Notes under the pieces: model-generated
What the model was told of the DNA's origin: nothing
The model's input: only the letters and a program-made list of their open reading frames with translations
The model's database searches: none
Shown: in pieces, positions 16,744 through 28,292 of the stretch
Position numbering within the stretch: the first letter of the stretch is position 1
Layout: the number at the start of each line of letters is the position of its first letter
From: JAAYZQ01 sp034428935
GTDB lineage: Bacteria > Chloroflexota > Anaerolineae > JAAYZQ01
Assembly: GCA_034428935.1 (NCBI GenBank)
Contig: DAOUHB010000076.1
Location: 14,933 to 78,932 of the forward strand
DNA: 64,000 bases
Reading direction: 5' to 3'
Program-made: the position numbers and the translations under genes

Positions 16744-17094
16744 ATGGAACAGAGCAGCCTGGGAAAGATCGAGGTAACGCCGACGGCGATCGCCAGCCTG
16801 GCGAGCCAGGCCGTCCTCGAGTGTTATGGCGTGGTCGGCATGGCCGTCAAGGACCTGGCAAGTGGTCTCGTCCAGATCCTGGCGCCCGCCAGTCACAGGC
16901 GCGGGGTCAATGTCCAGATCCTCGACGGCGAGATTATCATCGATCTGTACGTAGTCATCGAATATGGCACGCGCATTGCCATTGTTGCGCGCAACATGCA
17001 GAGCGCCGTCAAATATACCGTGGAGCGAGCCCTGGGCGTGCCGGTGACCGCGGTGAATGTGCACGTTCAGGACCTTCGAGTGAGCGCCGACTAG
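16744..17094 (+). CDS. Asp23/Gls24 family envelope protein (paralogue 1)
   Basis: A 116-residue Asp23/Gls24 (YloU-like) protein: GKIEVTPTAIASLASQAVLECYGVVGMA, then a beta-rich middle VNVQILDGEIIIDLYVVIEYG, then VTAVNVHVQDLRV. The family is linked to alkaline or envelope stress and commonly sits directly before fakA, as here; in Firmicutes the same pair is yloU-yloV. The ATG at 16744 has GGAGG upstream. A second copy lies at 28293-28667. Its molecular role is unknown. Confidence 0.88.
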   Translation: MEQSSLGKIEVTPTAIASLASQAVLECYGVVGMAVKDLASGLVQILAPASHRRGVNVQILDGEIIIDLYVVIEYGTRIAIVARNMQSAVKYTVERALGVPVTAVNVHVQDLRVSAD

Positions 17095-17166
17095 GGCTTT
17101 GCCCGTCCACCGCCGGGGCCGGGCTGCGGAGAGAGCGTGATCAATAGAAGCCAGGAGGCAGCAGCA

Positions 17167-18846
17167 TTGACCGAACATCGTGATGACAACATCGAGCGAG
17201 ACGTGGCTCCAGTGGGGCGCCGGCCGGTGAGTGCCAGGCAGTCCTGCGACGGGCAGGGCCTGAAGCGCCTCATGGGCGCGGGCCTTGCCTGGCTGGAACG
17301 CCACCAGGCTGCCATCAACGCTCTCAACGTCTACCCCGTGCCTGACGGCGACACGGGCACCAACATGTTGCTCACCATGCAGTCGGCCTACCAGGAGATC
17401 CAGGATTCCCCCGAAGAAGAGGTGGGGATTATTGCCCAGAAGGTGGCCCACGGAGCGCTGATGGGCGCCAGGGGAAACTCCGGGGTCATCCTGTCGCAGA
17501 TCTTTCGCGGCTTTGCCCGCAGCCTGGAAAAGCTGGAAGTCTTTGAGAGCGTTCAATTTGCCGCGGCGCTGCGAGAGGCGGCCGCCACGGCCTACAAGGG
17601 CGTCATCAAGCCGGTCGAGGGCACCATCCTGACCGTTGCGCGGGAGGCGGCCGAAGAGGCGGTTCCCGCCGCCGCGGGCAGCGACGACCTGGTCTATGTC
17701 CTGGAGCGGGTGGTGCAGGCGGCCAGGGAGTCGGTGGCCCGCACCCCGTCCCTGCTGCCCGTCCTGGCCGAGGCGGGGGTCATCGACGCGGGAGGCCAGG
17801 GCCTGTATATCATCCTGGAGGGTATGCTCCGCTACACGAGGGGAGAACGCCTGCACATCGATACCGAGATGGCAGCCGCCATGGGCCTCCAGGCCCTTCA
17901 CCTCGAGAGCGAGGGGGAGTACGGCTACGACATCCAGTTCATCGTCCACGGGCAGAACCTGGACGTCGACGAGATCCGGGCGTGCATCGCCTCCATGGGC
18001 GACTGCGCCCTGGTGGTGGGTGACTCCAAGGCCGTCAAGGTGCACGTCCACTCGCCCGAGCCCGGCACGCCCATCAACTATGGCGCCAGCCTGGGATCCT
18101 TGAGCCGGGTCATTGTCGAGAACATGCAAGAGCAGTACCAGGAGTTTGTCCTGAGCAAGGCGCAACCCTCCGGCACTCCCGAGCCGCCCCTGGGCATCGG
18201 CACCGTGGTGGTGGCGCCGGGCGTTGGCCTGCACACGGTTTTTCAGAGCCTGGGCGCCAGCGCCGTGGTATCGGGCGGGCAGACCATGAACCCGAGCACC
18301 GAAGAGTTGCTGAAGGCGGTGGAGAGCGTCGCCAGCGACGAGGTCATCATCCTGCCCAACAACAAGAACATTGTCATGACCGCCGAGCAGACCCGGGCGC
18401 TCTCGGAGAAAAAGGTCTCGGTGGTGCCGACCATCACCATCCCACAGGGAATCTCGGCCCTCCTGGCCCTGAACTACCAGGCCGACCTGGAGACAAACGC
18501 CCGGGTGATGGGCGAAGCGGCCAAGAGCATCCAGACGGTAGAGGTCACCACGGCCGTGCGCTCGGCGCAGGTGAATGGCATGAGCGTCCAGGAGGGGGAG
18601 GTCATCGGCCTGGTGAACGGCAAGCTGACGGTGAAGGGCAGCTCTCCGGGCCAGGTGGTCCTCCAGGCCCTGGCCGAGGTCGACGCGGCCACTTACGAGA
18701 TCATAACCGTGTACTATGGGGAATCGGTGACCGTGGACGAGGCCGAGGAGCTGGCAGCCAGGATCCAGGAGGTCTACTCGGAGCAAGAGATCGAACTCGT
18801 GGATGGCGGCCAGCCCCATTACCACTATATCCTATCTGCAGAATAG
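17167..18846 (+). CDS. fakA: Fatty acid kinase FakA (DhaL-domain protein)
   Basis: About 559 residues. The N-terminal DhaL kinase domain has the nucleotide/metal motif NALNVYPVPDGDTGTNML and GARGNSGVILSQIFRGF; the middle and C-terminal parts match the FakA C-terminal region (AGVIDAGGQGLYIILEGML; QTMNPSTEELLKAV). FakA phosphorylates fatty acids held by FakB (DegV) proteins, and two degV genes follow immediately, so this is a complete exogenous fatty-acid activation set. The TTG at 17167 has AGGAGG 8 bases upstream; a GTG at 17137 in the same frame is an alternative. An Asp23 gene lies directly upstream. Confidence 0.92.
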   Translation: MTEHRDDNIERDVAPVGRRPVSARQSCDGQGLKRLMGAGLAWLERHQAAINALNVYPVPDGDTGTNMLLTMQSAYQEIQDSPEEEVGIIAQKVAHGALMGARGNSGVILSQIFRGFARSLEKLEVFESVQFAAALREAAATAYKGVIKPVEGTILTVAREAAEEAVPAAAGSDDLVYVLERVVQAARESVARTPSLLPVLAEAGVIDAGGQGLYIILEGMLRYTRGERLHIDTEMAAAMGLQALHLESEGEYGYDIQFIVHGQNLDVDEIRACIASMGDCALVVGDSKAVKVHVHSPEPGTPINYGASLGSLSRVIVENMQEQYQEFVLSKAQPSGTPEPPLGIGTVVVAPGVGLHTVFQSLGASAVVSGGQTMNPSTEELLKAVESVASDEVIILPNNKNIVMTAEQTRALSEKKVSVVPTITIPQGISALLALNYQADLETNARVMGEAAKSIQTVEVTTAVRSAQVNGMSVQEGEVIGLVNGKLTVKGSSPGQVVLQALAEVDAATYEIITVYYGESVTVDEAEELAARIQEVYSEQEIELVDGGQPHYHYILSAE

Positions 18847-18853
18847 GTGCGCC

Positions 18854-19708
18854 ATGGCAAACGCACGAATTGTAACCGACGTGACAGCGGATCTGGAGCC
18901 GGAAGTCATCGAGAGGCTCAAGATTGAAGTGCTGCCTGTCGACATTCAATTGGGCAGTGAAACCTACCGCTTGAACCAGGGCGATAGCTGGGAGCCCCTC
19001 TTTCGACGCATGACCGACTCGCCCGCACGCGGAGCAAAGGCCACCGTTTCCAGCAACGAATTTCAGCAGACCTTTGCACGCTTGAACCGCGAGACGGAAG
19101 AGATCCTGGTCCTCGTCAGCTCGGGCAAGCTGAGCGACGCGTATCACCAGGCGCGGGCTGCCGCTCGCTCCTTTCTCGGACGCTGCCGGATCGTCGTCCT
19201 CGATTCCCTGTCGGCCTCGTGGGGCCTGAGCCTCATGGTCAAGGCCGCCGCCGAGGCGGCGGATCGGGGTCGCTCCCTGGACGAGATCGTACGCCTGGTG
19301 CGGGGCTTGTTGCCCCACGTCTACCTGGTCTTTTTCGTGGAGCGCCTGGACTACCTGGAGCACGGAGGGCGCATCGGGCCTGCCCAGGCCCTCCTGGGCA
19401 CCATGCTCCAGATCAAGCCGTTGCTCCTCATCGAGGACGGCGAGATTGTGTCCATGGAAAAGGTGCGCACCCGGCTGCAGGCCGTGGAAAAGCTGGTGGA
19501 CTTTGTGGCCGAGTTTGCCCGCGTGCAGCAGGTGGTGATCCTGCAAAGCCCGGTGAACAACGAGATCAACGATCTCGTCGAGGAGTTGACGACCCAACTG
19601 GGCATCGCCTTGCCCGGGAAAAAGTTCGAATCGATAAAGTACGATCCTGTGCTGGCCTGCCACCTGGGACCCGAGGCCCTGGGCGTGGTGGTCTACGAGG
19701 GAGCCTAG
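18854..19708 (+). CDS. DegV family fatty-acid-binding protein FakB (copy 1)
   Basis: A 284-residue DegV-fold protein that presents a bound fatty acid to FakA for phosphorylation. It shows RIVTDVTADLEPEVIERLKIEVLPVDI, a central ILVLVSSGKLSDAYHQAR (where most members have SSxLSGTY), and the conserved LDYLEHGGRIGPAQALLG lipid-pocket segment. It starts 7 bases after fakA and its last base is the first base of the second degV gene. Sequence divergence between the two copies suggests different fatty-acid preferences. Confidence 0.9.
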   Translation: MANARIVTDVTADLEPEVIERLKIEVLPVDIQLGSETYRLNQGDSWEPLFRRMTDSPARGAKATVSSNEFQQTFARLNRETEEILVLVSSGKLSDAYHQARAAARSFLGRCRIVVLDSLSASWGLSLMVKAAAEAADRGRSLDEIVRLVRGLLPHVYLVFFVERLDYLEHGGRIGPAQALLGTMLQIKPLLLIEDGEIVSMEKVRTRLQAVEKLVDFVAEFARVQQVVILQSPVNNEINDLVEELTTQLGIALPGKKFESIKYDPVLACHLGPEALGVVVYEGA

Positions 19709-20579
19709 TGGCCAGGGTTCAGGTTGTCACGGATAGCACGGCTGACCTGCCCGCGGAGCTGGCGTCCGCTCTACGGATATCCGTAGTCCCCTGCCAGCTT
19801 CTGTGGGGAGAGGAAACGTACCGGGACGGGGTGGATATTCCGCCGCCCGAGTTCTTTCGCCGGATGGCGACAAGCCGGGAGCTGCCGCGGACCTCGCAGC
19901 CCCCGGTGAGCGCCTTTTTGCAGGTGTACGAGAGGCTGCTGAACGGCGAGGGAGCCGAAGCGGTGGTCTCGGTTCACGTGGCGGGCAGCCTGAGCGGCAC
20001 GCTCAATGCTGCCTGGGCGGCGTCGCAGTGCCTGGCGACGCCCGGCCGGGTGGCCGTCGTCGATTCCGGACAGGTCTCCATGGGCCTTGGCTGGGCCGCC
20101 GTGGAGGCGGCGAGGATGGCAGCCAACGGGGCCGGCCTGGCGGAGGTCGCGCGGGCGACACAGGAGCTGGGGCCGCGCCTGAAAACGGCGGCCATGATCG
20201 ACAGCCTGGATAACCTGCGCAAGGGGGGTCGCATCAACCAATTCTCGGCCCTGCTGGGCACGGCCCTTCAGATCAAGCCCCTGGTGAGCCTGGATAGCGG
20301 CCAGGTGTCCATCTGGGCCAGGGTGCGCTCGCGGTCCAAGGCATTGCTGGCCCTGGTGGAGCGGGTGCGTTCCTGGGGGCCGCTGGCCGAAGTGGCCGTG
20401 TTGCACGCAGGGGCCGAGGATCTGGCGCAGACGCTGGTGGCCCGCTTGCAGGATCTGTTCGCCGAGAGGGAGCCGTGCATTCTGCCGGCCGGCTCGGCAC
20501 TGACGTCGCATCTGGGCCTGGGAGCCGTGGGGTTGTGTGCTCTGGTCGCCGGTGACCCGGTGCGTCCATTGGAGGGGTA

Positions 20580-20580
<1 letters not shown>
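19708..20580 (+). CDS. DegV family fatty-acid-binding protein FakB (copy 2)
   Basis: A 290-residue DegV protein: VQVVTDSTADLPAELASALRISVVPC, VVSVHVAGSLSGTLNAAWAA (the canonical lipid carboxylate-binding SLSGT) and SLDNLRKGGRINQFSALLG. The GTG at 19708 overlaps the preceding stop by one base, and its own stop overlaps the recG ATG by one base, so fakA-fakB-fakB-recG form a tightly coupled run. With FakA it would deliver acyl-phosphate to phospholipid synthesis. Confidence 0.9.
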
Positions 20581-23120
<2,540 letters not shown>

Positions 23121-23136
23121 GAACCCGGAGGATAGC

Positions 23137-23664
23137 ATGCCACGAGCGATTTACCCAGGCACCTTTGATCCGGTGCACAACGGCCACCTGGACATTGCCA
23201 TGCGCGCAGCCACGTTGTTCGACCACCTGACCATCGCCGTTTACGCCAGGCCCATGAAGAACCTGTTGTTCACCACGGCGGAGCGGAAGGCGATGCTGGA
23301 GGAGGCCCTGGGTCACATTGCCAACATCAGCGTGGTCACCTACAAACAACTGACCGTGGAGTTTGCCCGCGAGGTGGGCGCTCACGCCATCGTTCGCGGC
23401 CTGCGGGTTATCTCGGACTTTGAGCTCGAGTTCCAGATGGCCCTGACCAACAAGAAGCTGGCGCCCGAGATCGAATTCGTGTGCCTCATGACCAGCCAGG
23501 AATATGCCTTCTTGAGCGCGAGCACGCTCAAGGAGATTGTCATGCTGGGCGGTTGTGTCGAAGGCATGGTACCGAAACACGTCCGTGCGGCCCTGGAGGC
23601 CAAGTTTGACGGCACAGCTTGCGGCGAGGAGAACGACGTGCGCCTCGTCTCGCTGCGCGACTGA
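23137..23664 (+). CDS. coaD: Phosphopantetheine adenylyltransferase
   Basis: A 175-residue nucleotidyltransferase catalysing the penultimate step of coenzyme A synthesis. The signature HxGH is GTFDPVHNGHLDIAMRA at residues 8-24; also present are VRGLRVISDFELEFQMALTN and the C-terminal ATP loop FLSASTLKEI. The ATG at 23137 follows CCGGAGGATAGC. It lies 16 bases after recG, a common neighbourhood for coaD. Confidence 0.95.
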   Translation: MPRAIYPGTFDPVHNGHLDIAMRAATLFDHLTIAVYARPMKNLLFTTAERKAMLEEALGHIANISVVTYKQLTVEFAREVGAHAIVRGLRVISDFELEFQMALTNKKLAPEIEFVCLMTSQEYAFLSASTLKEIVMLGGCVEGMVPKHVRAALEAKFDGTACGEENDVRLVSLRD

Positions 23665-23755
23665 ACCACGGGCGCCTGAAAAGGCGGCGGAAGCTGCGGA
23701 CGACGGGCCGCCACCGCCGGCAATTGGACGACCTTTGCAAAGGAGGGGACTGGCT

Positions 23756-24250
23756 TTGAGCGACATCAATCATCTGATCGATCGGCTGGAGCGGTTGTTG
23801 ACCGAAAGCTGGCGCATGCCTCTGAGCGCCTTCCTCGTCATCAACGAGGACGATTTCCTGGACATCATCGACCAGATGCGCACGGCGATTCCCCGCGAGG
23901 TCAAGGAGGGCGAAAAGATCCAGCGGGAGCGGGAGCGGATCGTTGCCCAGGCCGAAGAGGAGGCCGAGCGGCTTCTGCAGCTCGCCCAGGAGGACGCCGC
24001 CAAGCTGGTGGAGCAGCACGAGATCATCCGCATGTCGGAGCAGCGCGGCAGGACGATCATCGAGCGCGCCCAGCGCGAGGCCGAGGTCCTGAAGGGTGAG
24101 GCCGACGAGTACGCCCGCCAGGTCCTGGTCTCGCTGGACAGCCAGATCGGCACCCTGGAGGAGCAGATCGCCGGCCTGCGAACCACCGTCCGCAACGGCC
24201 TGGAGGCCCTTAGCCCGGCGGCTGAGGAAGAACTCCAAGAAGTGCCCTAG
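23756..24250 (+). CDS. Coiled-coil protein, DivIVA/V-type ATPase subunit-like
   Basis: A 164-residue, almost entirely helical protein. A short head (INHLIDRLERLLTESWRMPLS) is followed by NEDDFLDIIDQMRTAIPREVKEG and then a long charged coiled coil rich in Glu, Gln and Arg (about residues 50-145). Homologues beside coaD and yceD in Chloroflexota and Actinobacteria are annotated as DivIVA-like or ATP synthase subunit B-like. It has no transmembrane segment. The TTG at 23756 was chosen because AGGAGGGG lies upstream. A scaffolding role in envelope growth is plausible but not shown by the sequence. Confidence 0.75.
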   Translation: MSDINHLIDRLERLLTESWRMPLSAFLVINEDDFLDIIDQMRTAIPREVKEGEKIQRERERIVAQAEEEAERLLQLAQEDAAKLVEQHEIIRMSEQRGRTIIERAQREAEVLKGEADEYARQVLVSLDSQIGTLEEQIAGLRTTVRNGLEALSPAAEEELQEVP

Positions 24251-24417
24251 CCGGGGCTCCACGGCTTTCGCACGCCGGCGCTCACCCGGTTGCCGCCGTA
24301 TCAGTTCGCGCGGAATCGCTATCTGGCGCGCTCTGGGCGGCGGACCCGGCAGCCGGCTGCGTGCGCGTGGAGCGGGAGGCTGGAGCCCGGCGACCCTTGC
24401 CCGATCGCGTCGTTATC

Positions 24418-24446
24418 TTGACAGGGGACAGGGTCTCGCCTATAAT
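24418..24446 (+). promoter_or_regulatory. Consensus sigma-70 promoter for yceD-rpmF
   Basis: A perfect TTGACA (24418-24423), a 17-base spacer and a perfect TATAAT (24441-24446). The start of transcription should be near 24453, about 36 bases before the yceD ATG. Confidence 0.88.
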
Positions 24447-24488
24447 GGAGCGACCCTGCCCGAGCAGATCGGCTAGGATAGATAAGAG

Positions 24489-25043
24489 ATGCAGTATAAC
24501 GTTGCCCAATTGTTGAGGGGACCCACCGGTGCCCAGCGACGCTACGAGCTGGAAGAAGACGTTAGCAGCCTGGACCCGGACCTGGAGCCGATGAGTCCTC
24601 TGAAGGGCAAGATCACCCTGCTGCGGACGAGCCAGGGTATCCTGGTAACCGGCAAACTGCGGACGGTGCTCCGCGGGCAATGTCGGCGCTGCCTGGAGCC
24701 CTGCGACGTGCAGGTGACTTTGAACCTTGAAGAGGAATTCCATCCCAGCGTCAGCATTGCCGACGTGCCGATGGATCCAATACCGGACGAGGAGTACGAC
24801 GAAGCGCTCATCATCGACGAGCACCACATCCTCGACCTGACGGAGGTCATCCGCCAGGGGTTGTGGTTGGTGGCGCCGACGGAAGCGCTTTGCCGGACCG
24901 ATTGTCTCGGGCTTTGTCCGAAGTGCGGTGGAAACCGCAATCTGGGAGAATGCCAGTGCGAGCAGGCAGACATCGACCCGCGTTGGGCTGCCCTGCAGGC
25001 ACTGATAACCAACGAGACGGAATCCGACGAAAGGAGCGATTGA
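24489..25043 (+). CDS. yceD: YceD/DUF177 family protein
   Basis: A 184-residue DUF177 protein. Typical segments are GKLRTVLRGQCRRCLEPCDVQV with a CxxCLxP pair and a C-terminal CPKCGGNRNLGECQC, likely a second metal site. The family almost always precedes rpmF and has been linked to 23S rRNA accumulation; the biochemical role is open. It lies 3 bases before rpmF behind the consensus promoter. Confidence 0.92.
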   Translation: MQYNVAQLLRGPTGAQRRYELEEDVSSLDPDLEPMSPLKGKITLLRTSQGILVTGKLRTVLRGQCRRCLEPCDVQVTLNLEEEFHPSVSIADVPMDPIPDEEYDEALIIDEHHILDLTEVIRQGLWLVAPTEALCRTDCLGLCPKCGGNRNLGECQCEQADIDPRWAALQALITNETESDERSD

Positions 25044-25046
25044 CCA

Positions 25047-25232
25047 GTGGGAGCACTGCCAAAGCATAAACTGGGCAAAGGGCGCAAAGGCCGGCGTCGT
25101 AGCCACGATGCGATCCAAGCCCGCAACCTGGTGCCCTGCCCGAATTGCCATGAACTGCGACTGCCCCATCAGGTTTGCCCTGCATGTGGCAACTATAAGG
25201 GCATCAAAGTCGTCGAAGTCAAGCCTGAATAA
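25047..25232 (+). CDS. rpmF: 50S ribosomal protein L32
   Basis: A 61-residue ribosomal protein starting MGALPKHKLGKGRKGRRRSHD with the zinc-binding CPNC and CPACGNYKG pairs. The GTG start at 25047 is 3 bases after yceD. A stem-loop directly after the stop probably ends this operon. Confidence 0.96.
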   Translation: MGALPKHKLGKGRKGRRRSHDAIQARNLVPCPNCHELRLPHQVCPACGNYKGIKVVEVKPE

Positions 25233-25237
25233 GTGGC

Positions 25238-25255
25238 GAGCACAGGGGTGTGCTC
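25238..25255 (+). terminator. Stem-loop after rpmF
   Basis: GAGCACA (25238-25244) and TGTGCTC (25249-25255) form a perfect 7-bp stem with a GGGG loop, 6 bases after the L32 stop. No U-tract follows. Confidence 0.45.
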
Positions 25256-25276
25256 GGCTCGCATGCTGTTAATGAG

Positions 25277-25327
25277 AGGCCGTGTCGTGGCAACATTCCG
25301 CGGGAACTGTTTCCAGGCACACGGCCT
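25277..25327 (+). repeat. Inverted repeat in the leader before the acyl-CoA dehydrogenase
   Basis: AGGCCGTGT (25277-25285) and ACACGGCCT (25319-25327) are perfect 9-base arms around a 33-base loop. It could be a second terminator arm or an operator in this 175-base gap; nothing else is recognised there. Confidence 0.4.
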
Positions 25328-25407
25328 TGTTGTGCTATCCGGTGGTGGCATGTCGACCGGGAGCGTACCGGGCCAGAGCCTGGCAACGATGCTGTGAGGA
25401 GGGAGCC

Positions 25408-26547
25408 GTGATCGATTTCTCATTGAGCGAGGATTTGCGGGATATCCAGGCCCGCGCGCGTAAATTCGCCCAGGAAGAGATCCTGCCTATTGCAGCCGAG
25501 TACGATCGCAAGGCCGAGGTTCCTCCCGGAATCGTGCAGAAGGCCAAGGCCGCCGGCCTGTTGAACGTAACCATTCCGAAGGAGTACGGCGGCATGAGCT
25601 ACGGCGCCCTGCAGAGCGCCATGATTGCCGAGGAGCTGGGGGCGGCCTGCGCCGGCATCAGCATCACCATCCTGGTCAACGGCCTGGCACTGACGCCCAT
25701 CATGCTCTTTGGCAACGAAGAGCAGAAGGAAAAGTTCCTGAGGCCCGTGGCCGAGGGGGCCAAGCTGGCCGCCTTTTGCCTGACGGAGCGGGAGGCAGGC
25801 TCTGACGCCGGCTCCATCAAGACCACGGCCCTGCCCGATGGCGACGACCTGGTGATCAACGGCCAGAAGTGCTTTGTCACCAGTGGCTCCCTGGCGAGCG
25901 TCCTGGTCGTGTTCGCCCAGACCGATCCGGAGCGGGGTCCGCGGGGGGTATCGACAATCGTCGTGCCGGCCGATACGCCTGGCATACGGGTGGTCAAGGT
26001 CGAAGACAAGATGGGGCAGCGGGCATCCAACACCGCCGAGCTGGCCTTTGAGAACGTCCGGGTGCCCCAGGCCAATCTCCTGGGCAAGCGGGGGCGGGGC
26101 TTTGGCATCGCCCTGGAGACCCTCGATTTTGGCCGCTCGGGCGTGGCGGCCCTGAGCGTGGGCCTGGCCCGGGCTGCCCTGGAGCACGCTACAAAGTATG
26201 CCAAAGAGCGCCAGCAGTTTGGGGCGCCGATCATAAACAATCAAGCGGTGGCGTTCATGCTCGCCGACATGGCCACCAAGATCGAGGCGGCGCGCCTTCT
26301 CACCTGGCAGGCAGCCTGGAGCGCGGACCAGGGGATCAAGGCCACGGCCAAGTCGGCCATGGCCAAGTGTTTCGCCTCCGACACGGCCATGCAGGTGACC
26401 ACCGACGCCGTGCAGATCTTGGGTGGGGTGGGCTATATGAAGGACAACCCCGTCGAGAAGCTGATGCGCGACGCCAAGCTCCTCCAGATCTACGAGGGCA
26501 CCAACCAGATTCAGAGGATGGTGATTGCCCGCCAGTTGGGCAAGTGA
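25408..26547 (+). CDS. Acyl-CoA dehydrogenase (copy 1)
   Basis: A 379-residue FAD-dependent acyl-CoA dehydrogenase that oxidises acyl-CoA to enoyl-CoA and passes electrons to ETF. Landmarks: FCLTEREAGSDAGSIKTTA (FAD/substrate signature, about 122-140), QILGGVGYMKDNPVEKLMRD and the catalytic Glu in LLQIYEGTNQIQR near residue 365. The GTG at 25408 has GAGGAGGGAG upstream; the longer open frame carries no homology. It is followed 31 bases later by fabD, so fatty-acid oxidation and synthesis genes are neighbours here. Chain length or branched substrate is not evident. Confidence 0.93.
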   Translation: MIDFSLSEDLRDIQARARKFAQEEILPIAAEYDRKAEVPPGIVQKAKAAGLLNVTIPKEYGGMSYGALQSAMIAEELGAACAGISITILVNGLALTPIMLFGNEEQKEKFLRPVAEGAKLAAFCLTEREAGSDAGSIKTTALPDGDDLVINGQKCFVTSGSLASVLVVFAQTDPERGPRGVSTIVVPADTPGIRVVKVEDKMGQRASNTAELAFENVRVPQANLLGKRGRGFGIALETLDFGRSGVAALSVGLARAALEHATKYAKERQQFGAPIINNQAVAFMLADMATKIEAARLLTWQAAWSADQGIKATAKSAMAKCFASDTAMQVTTDAVQILGGVGYMKDNPVEKLMRDAKLLQIYEGTNQIQRMVIARQLGK

Positions 26548-26578
26548 GGCGGATGGGAGCGAGGACAGAGGAGCATTC

Positions 26579-27517
26579 ATGGCTGACACAGCGCTGATCT
26601 TTCCCGGGCAGGGCTCCCAGGACGTGGGCATGGGTCGGGACGTGGCGGAGGCCTATCCTGAGGCGCGCCACCTGTACCAACAGGCCGACGATATCCTGGG
26701 CTTTGCCCTATCGGAGCTGTGCTTCCAGGGCCCGCGGGAATTGCTGGACGAGACGGCCAACACGCAGCCGGCCCTCTTTGTTACCAGCCTGGCGTTGGTG
26801 GAGGCCCTGAAGGCCGAAGGCAAGCTGCCGGCCGCCGCAATGGTCGCCGGCCACAGCCTTGGCGAGCTGACAGCGCTGGTGGCGGGCGGAGCCATGGGTT
26901 TCGAAGAGGGCCTGCGCCTGGTCCGCGAGCGGGGGCGGCTGATGAAGCTGGCCGGCGAGCGGAGCCCGGGTGGCATGGCTGCCGTGCTCAAGATGGACGA
27001 CGCGGACGTGGAGCAGGCCTGCAAGGAGGCCGCGGCCGAGACGTCGCGGCCGGTGCAGATCGCCAACTATAACTCGCCGGGGCAGGTCGTGATTTCGGGC
27101 GACGCCCAGGCCCTGGACAGGGCCATTGAGCTGCTGCGCCAGCGGGGAGGAAAGCGGATCGTGCCCCTGGCCGTCAGCATCCCGGCCCATTCGCCACTCA
27201 TGGCCAGCGTGGTTCGCGAGTACCGGGCGGCAGTCGACGCCACGGATTTTTGCCTGCCGGTCATACCGGTGGTTGCCAACATCAGCGCTCGCCCGCTGCT
27301 GACCGTGGACGAGATCCGCGACGAGCTGGCCGGCCAGTTTACCTGGCCGGTTCGCTGGACCGCTTCGGTGCAGTGGATGGTCGAGCAGGGCGTGAAAAAG
27401 TTTGTCGAGATCGGACCGAAAGAGGTGCTTGCCGGTCTCGTGCGCCGCATCGACGGGTCGGTCGAGGCTCAAAGCGTCGGCAGCCTGGAGGCGGTGCGTA
27501 ACGGTGGTCTGGCATAG
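26579..27517 (+). CDS. fabD: Malonyl-CoA:ACP transacylase
   Basis: A 312-residue FabD that loads malonyl groups onto acyl carrier protein. The N-terminal FPGQGSQDVGMGRD, the nucleophile elbow VAGHSLGELTALVA (Ser near residue 92), the catalytic His in VSIPAHSPLM and VEIGPKEVLAGL are all present. The ATG at 26579 follows GAGGAG. fabG lies 18 bases downstream; acpP, fabH and fabF are not in the window. Confidence 0.95.
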   Translation: MADTALIFPGQGSQDVGMGRDVAEAYPEARHLYQQADDILGFALSELCFQGPRELLDETANTQPALFVTSLALVEALKAEGKLPAAAMVAGHSLGELTALVAGGAMGFEEGLRLVRERGRLMKLAGERSPGGMAAVLKMDDADVEQACKEAAAETSRPVQIANYNSPGQVVISGDAQALDRAIELLRQRGGKRIVPLAVSIPAHSPLMASVVREYRAAVDATDFCLPVIPVVANISARPLLTVDEIRDELAGQFTWPVRWTASVQWMVEQGVKKFVEIGPKEVLAGLVRRIDGSVEAQSVGSLEAVRNGGLA

Positions 27518-27535
27518 AGGCCGGGGAGGAGAGCC

Positions 27536-28282
27536 ATGCGCTTTGAGGGCAAGGTAGCCGTCGTGACAGGAGGCGCGCGGGGCATCGGCCGGGCCATCGC
27601 CCTGCGGCTGGCCCGGGAAGGGGCCAGCGTGGTCGTGAACTACTTGAGCAACCAGGCCGCCGCCGACCAAGTGGTCAGCGAGATCCAGGCGGCAGGCGGA
27701 CAGGCCATCGCCGCCCAGTGCGACGTGAGCAACGTGGCCCAGGCCCAGGCACTCATCGACCGCGCCCGGGAGGTGTTCGGCCGCGTGGATGTCCTGGTCA
27801 ACAATGCCGGGACGACGCGCGACACGCTCATCATGCGCATGACGGAAGAGGATTGGGACCTGGTCATCGACACCAACCTGAAGGGCGCCTTCAACTGCAT
27901 CAAGGCTGCCAGCCGCCCGATGGTCAAACAGCGCTACGGCCGCATCGTCAACGTCACCTCGGTGTCGGGCCTGGACGGCAACGCGGGCCAGGCCAACTAT
28001 GCCTCGGCCAAGGCGGGGCTGGTGGGCCTGACCAAGACCGTGGCCAAGGAGCTGGGGTCGCGGGGTATTACTTGCAACGCGGTGGCCCCCGGCTACGTGG
28101 CCACGGACCTGACGGCCTCGCTGCCCGACGACCTGGTGCAGTTGGCCATCGAGCGCGCGCCCCTGGGACGGGCGGGCACGGGCGAGGATATTGCGGCTGC
28201 CATCGCATACCTGGCATCCGACGAGGCGAGCTTTGTCACCGGCCAGATCCTGGCCGTGGACGGCGGCCTCTTGATCGCGTGA
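27536..28282 (+). CDS. fabG: 3-oxoacyl-[ACP] reductase
   Basis: A 248-residue short-chain dehydrogenase. NADPH motif TGGARGIGRAIALRLA (about 10-25), NNAGTTRDTLIMRM, catalytic Ser in NVTSVSGLDGNAGQANYASAKAGL with Tyr and Lys in YASAK, and the C-terminal VDGGLLI. The close match to FabG in length and motifs, plus the adjacent fabD, supports the fatty-acid elongation role over other SDR reactions. Confidence 0.93.
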   Translation: MRFEGKVAVVTGGARGIGRAIALRLAREGASVVVNYLSNQAAADQVVSEIQAAGGQAIAAQCDVSNVAQAQALIDRAREVFGRVDVLVNNAGTTRDTLIMRMTEEDWDLVIDTNLKGAFNCIKAASRPMVKQRYGRIVNVTSVSGLDGNAGQANYASAKAGLVGLTKTVAKELGSRGITCNAVAPGYVATDLTASLPDDLVQLAIERAPLGRAGTGEDIAAAIAYLASDEASFVTGQILAVDGGLLIA

Positions 28283-28292
28283 GGGAGGAGTC

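Noticed and set aside
16573..18825. A long minus-strand open frame (750 codons) opposite fakA, and similar long antisense frames elsewhere
   Set aside because: Composition is typical of GC-rich antisense shadows (His/Arg/Gly/Ala rich, no domain), and the plus strand holds clear genes.
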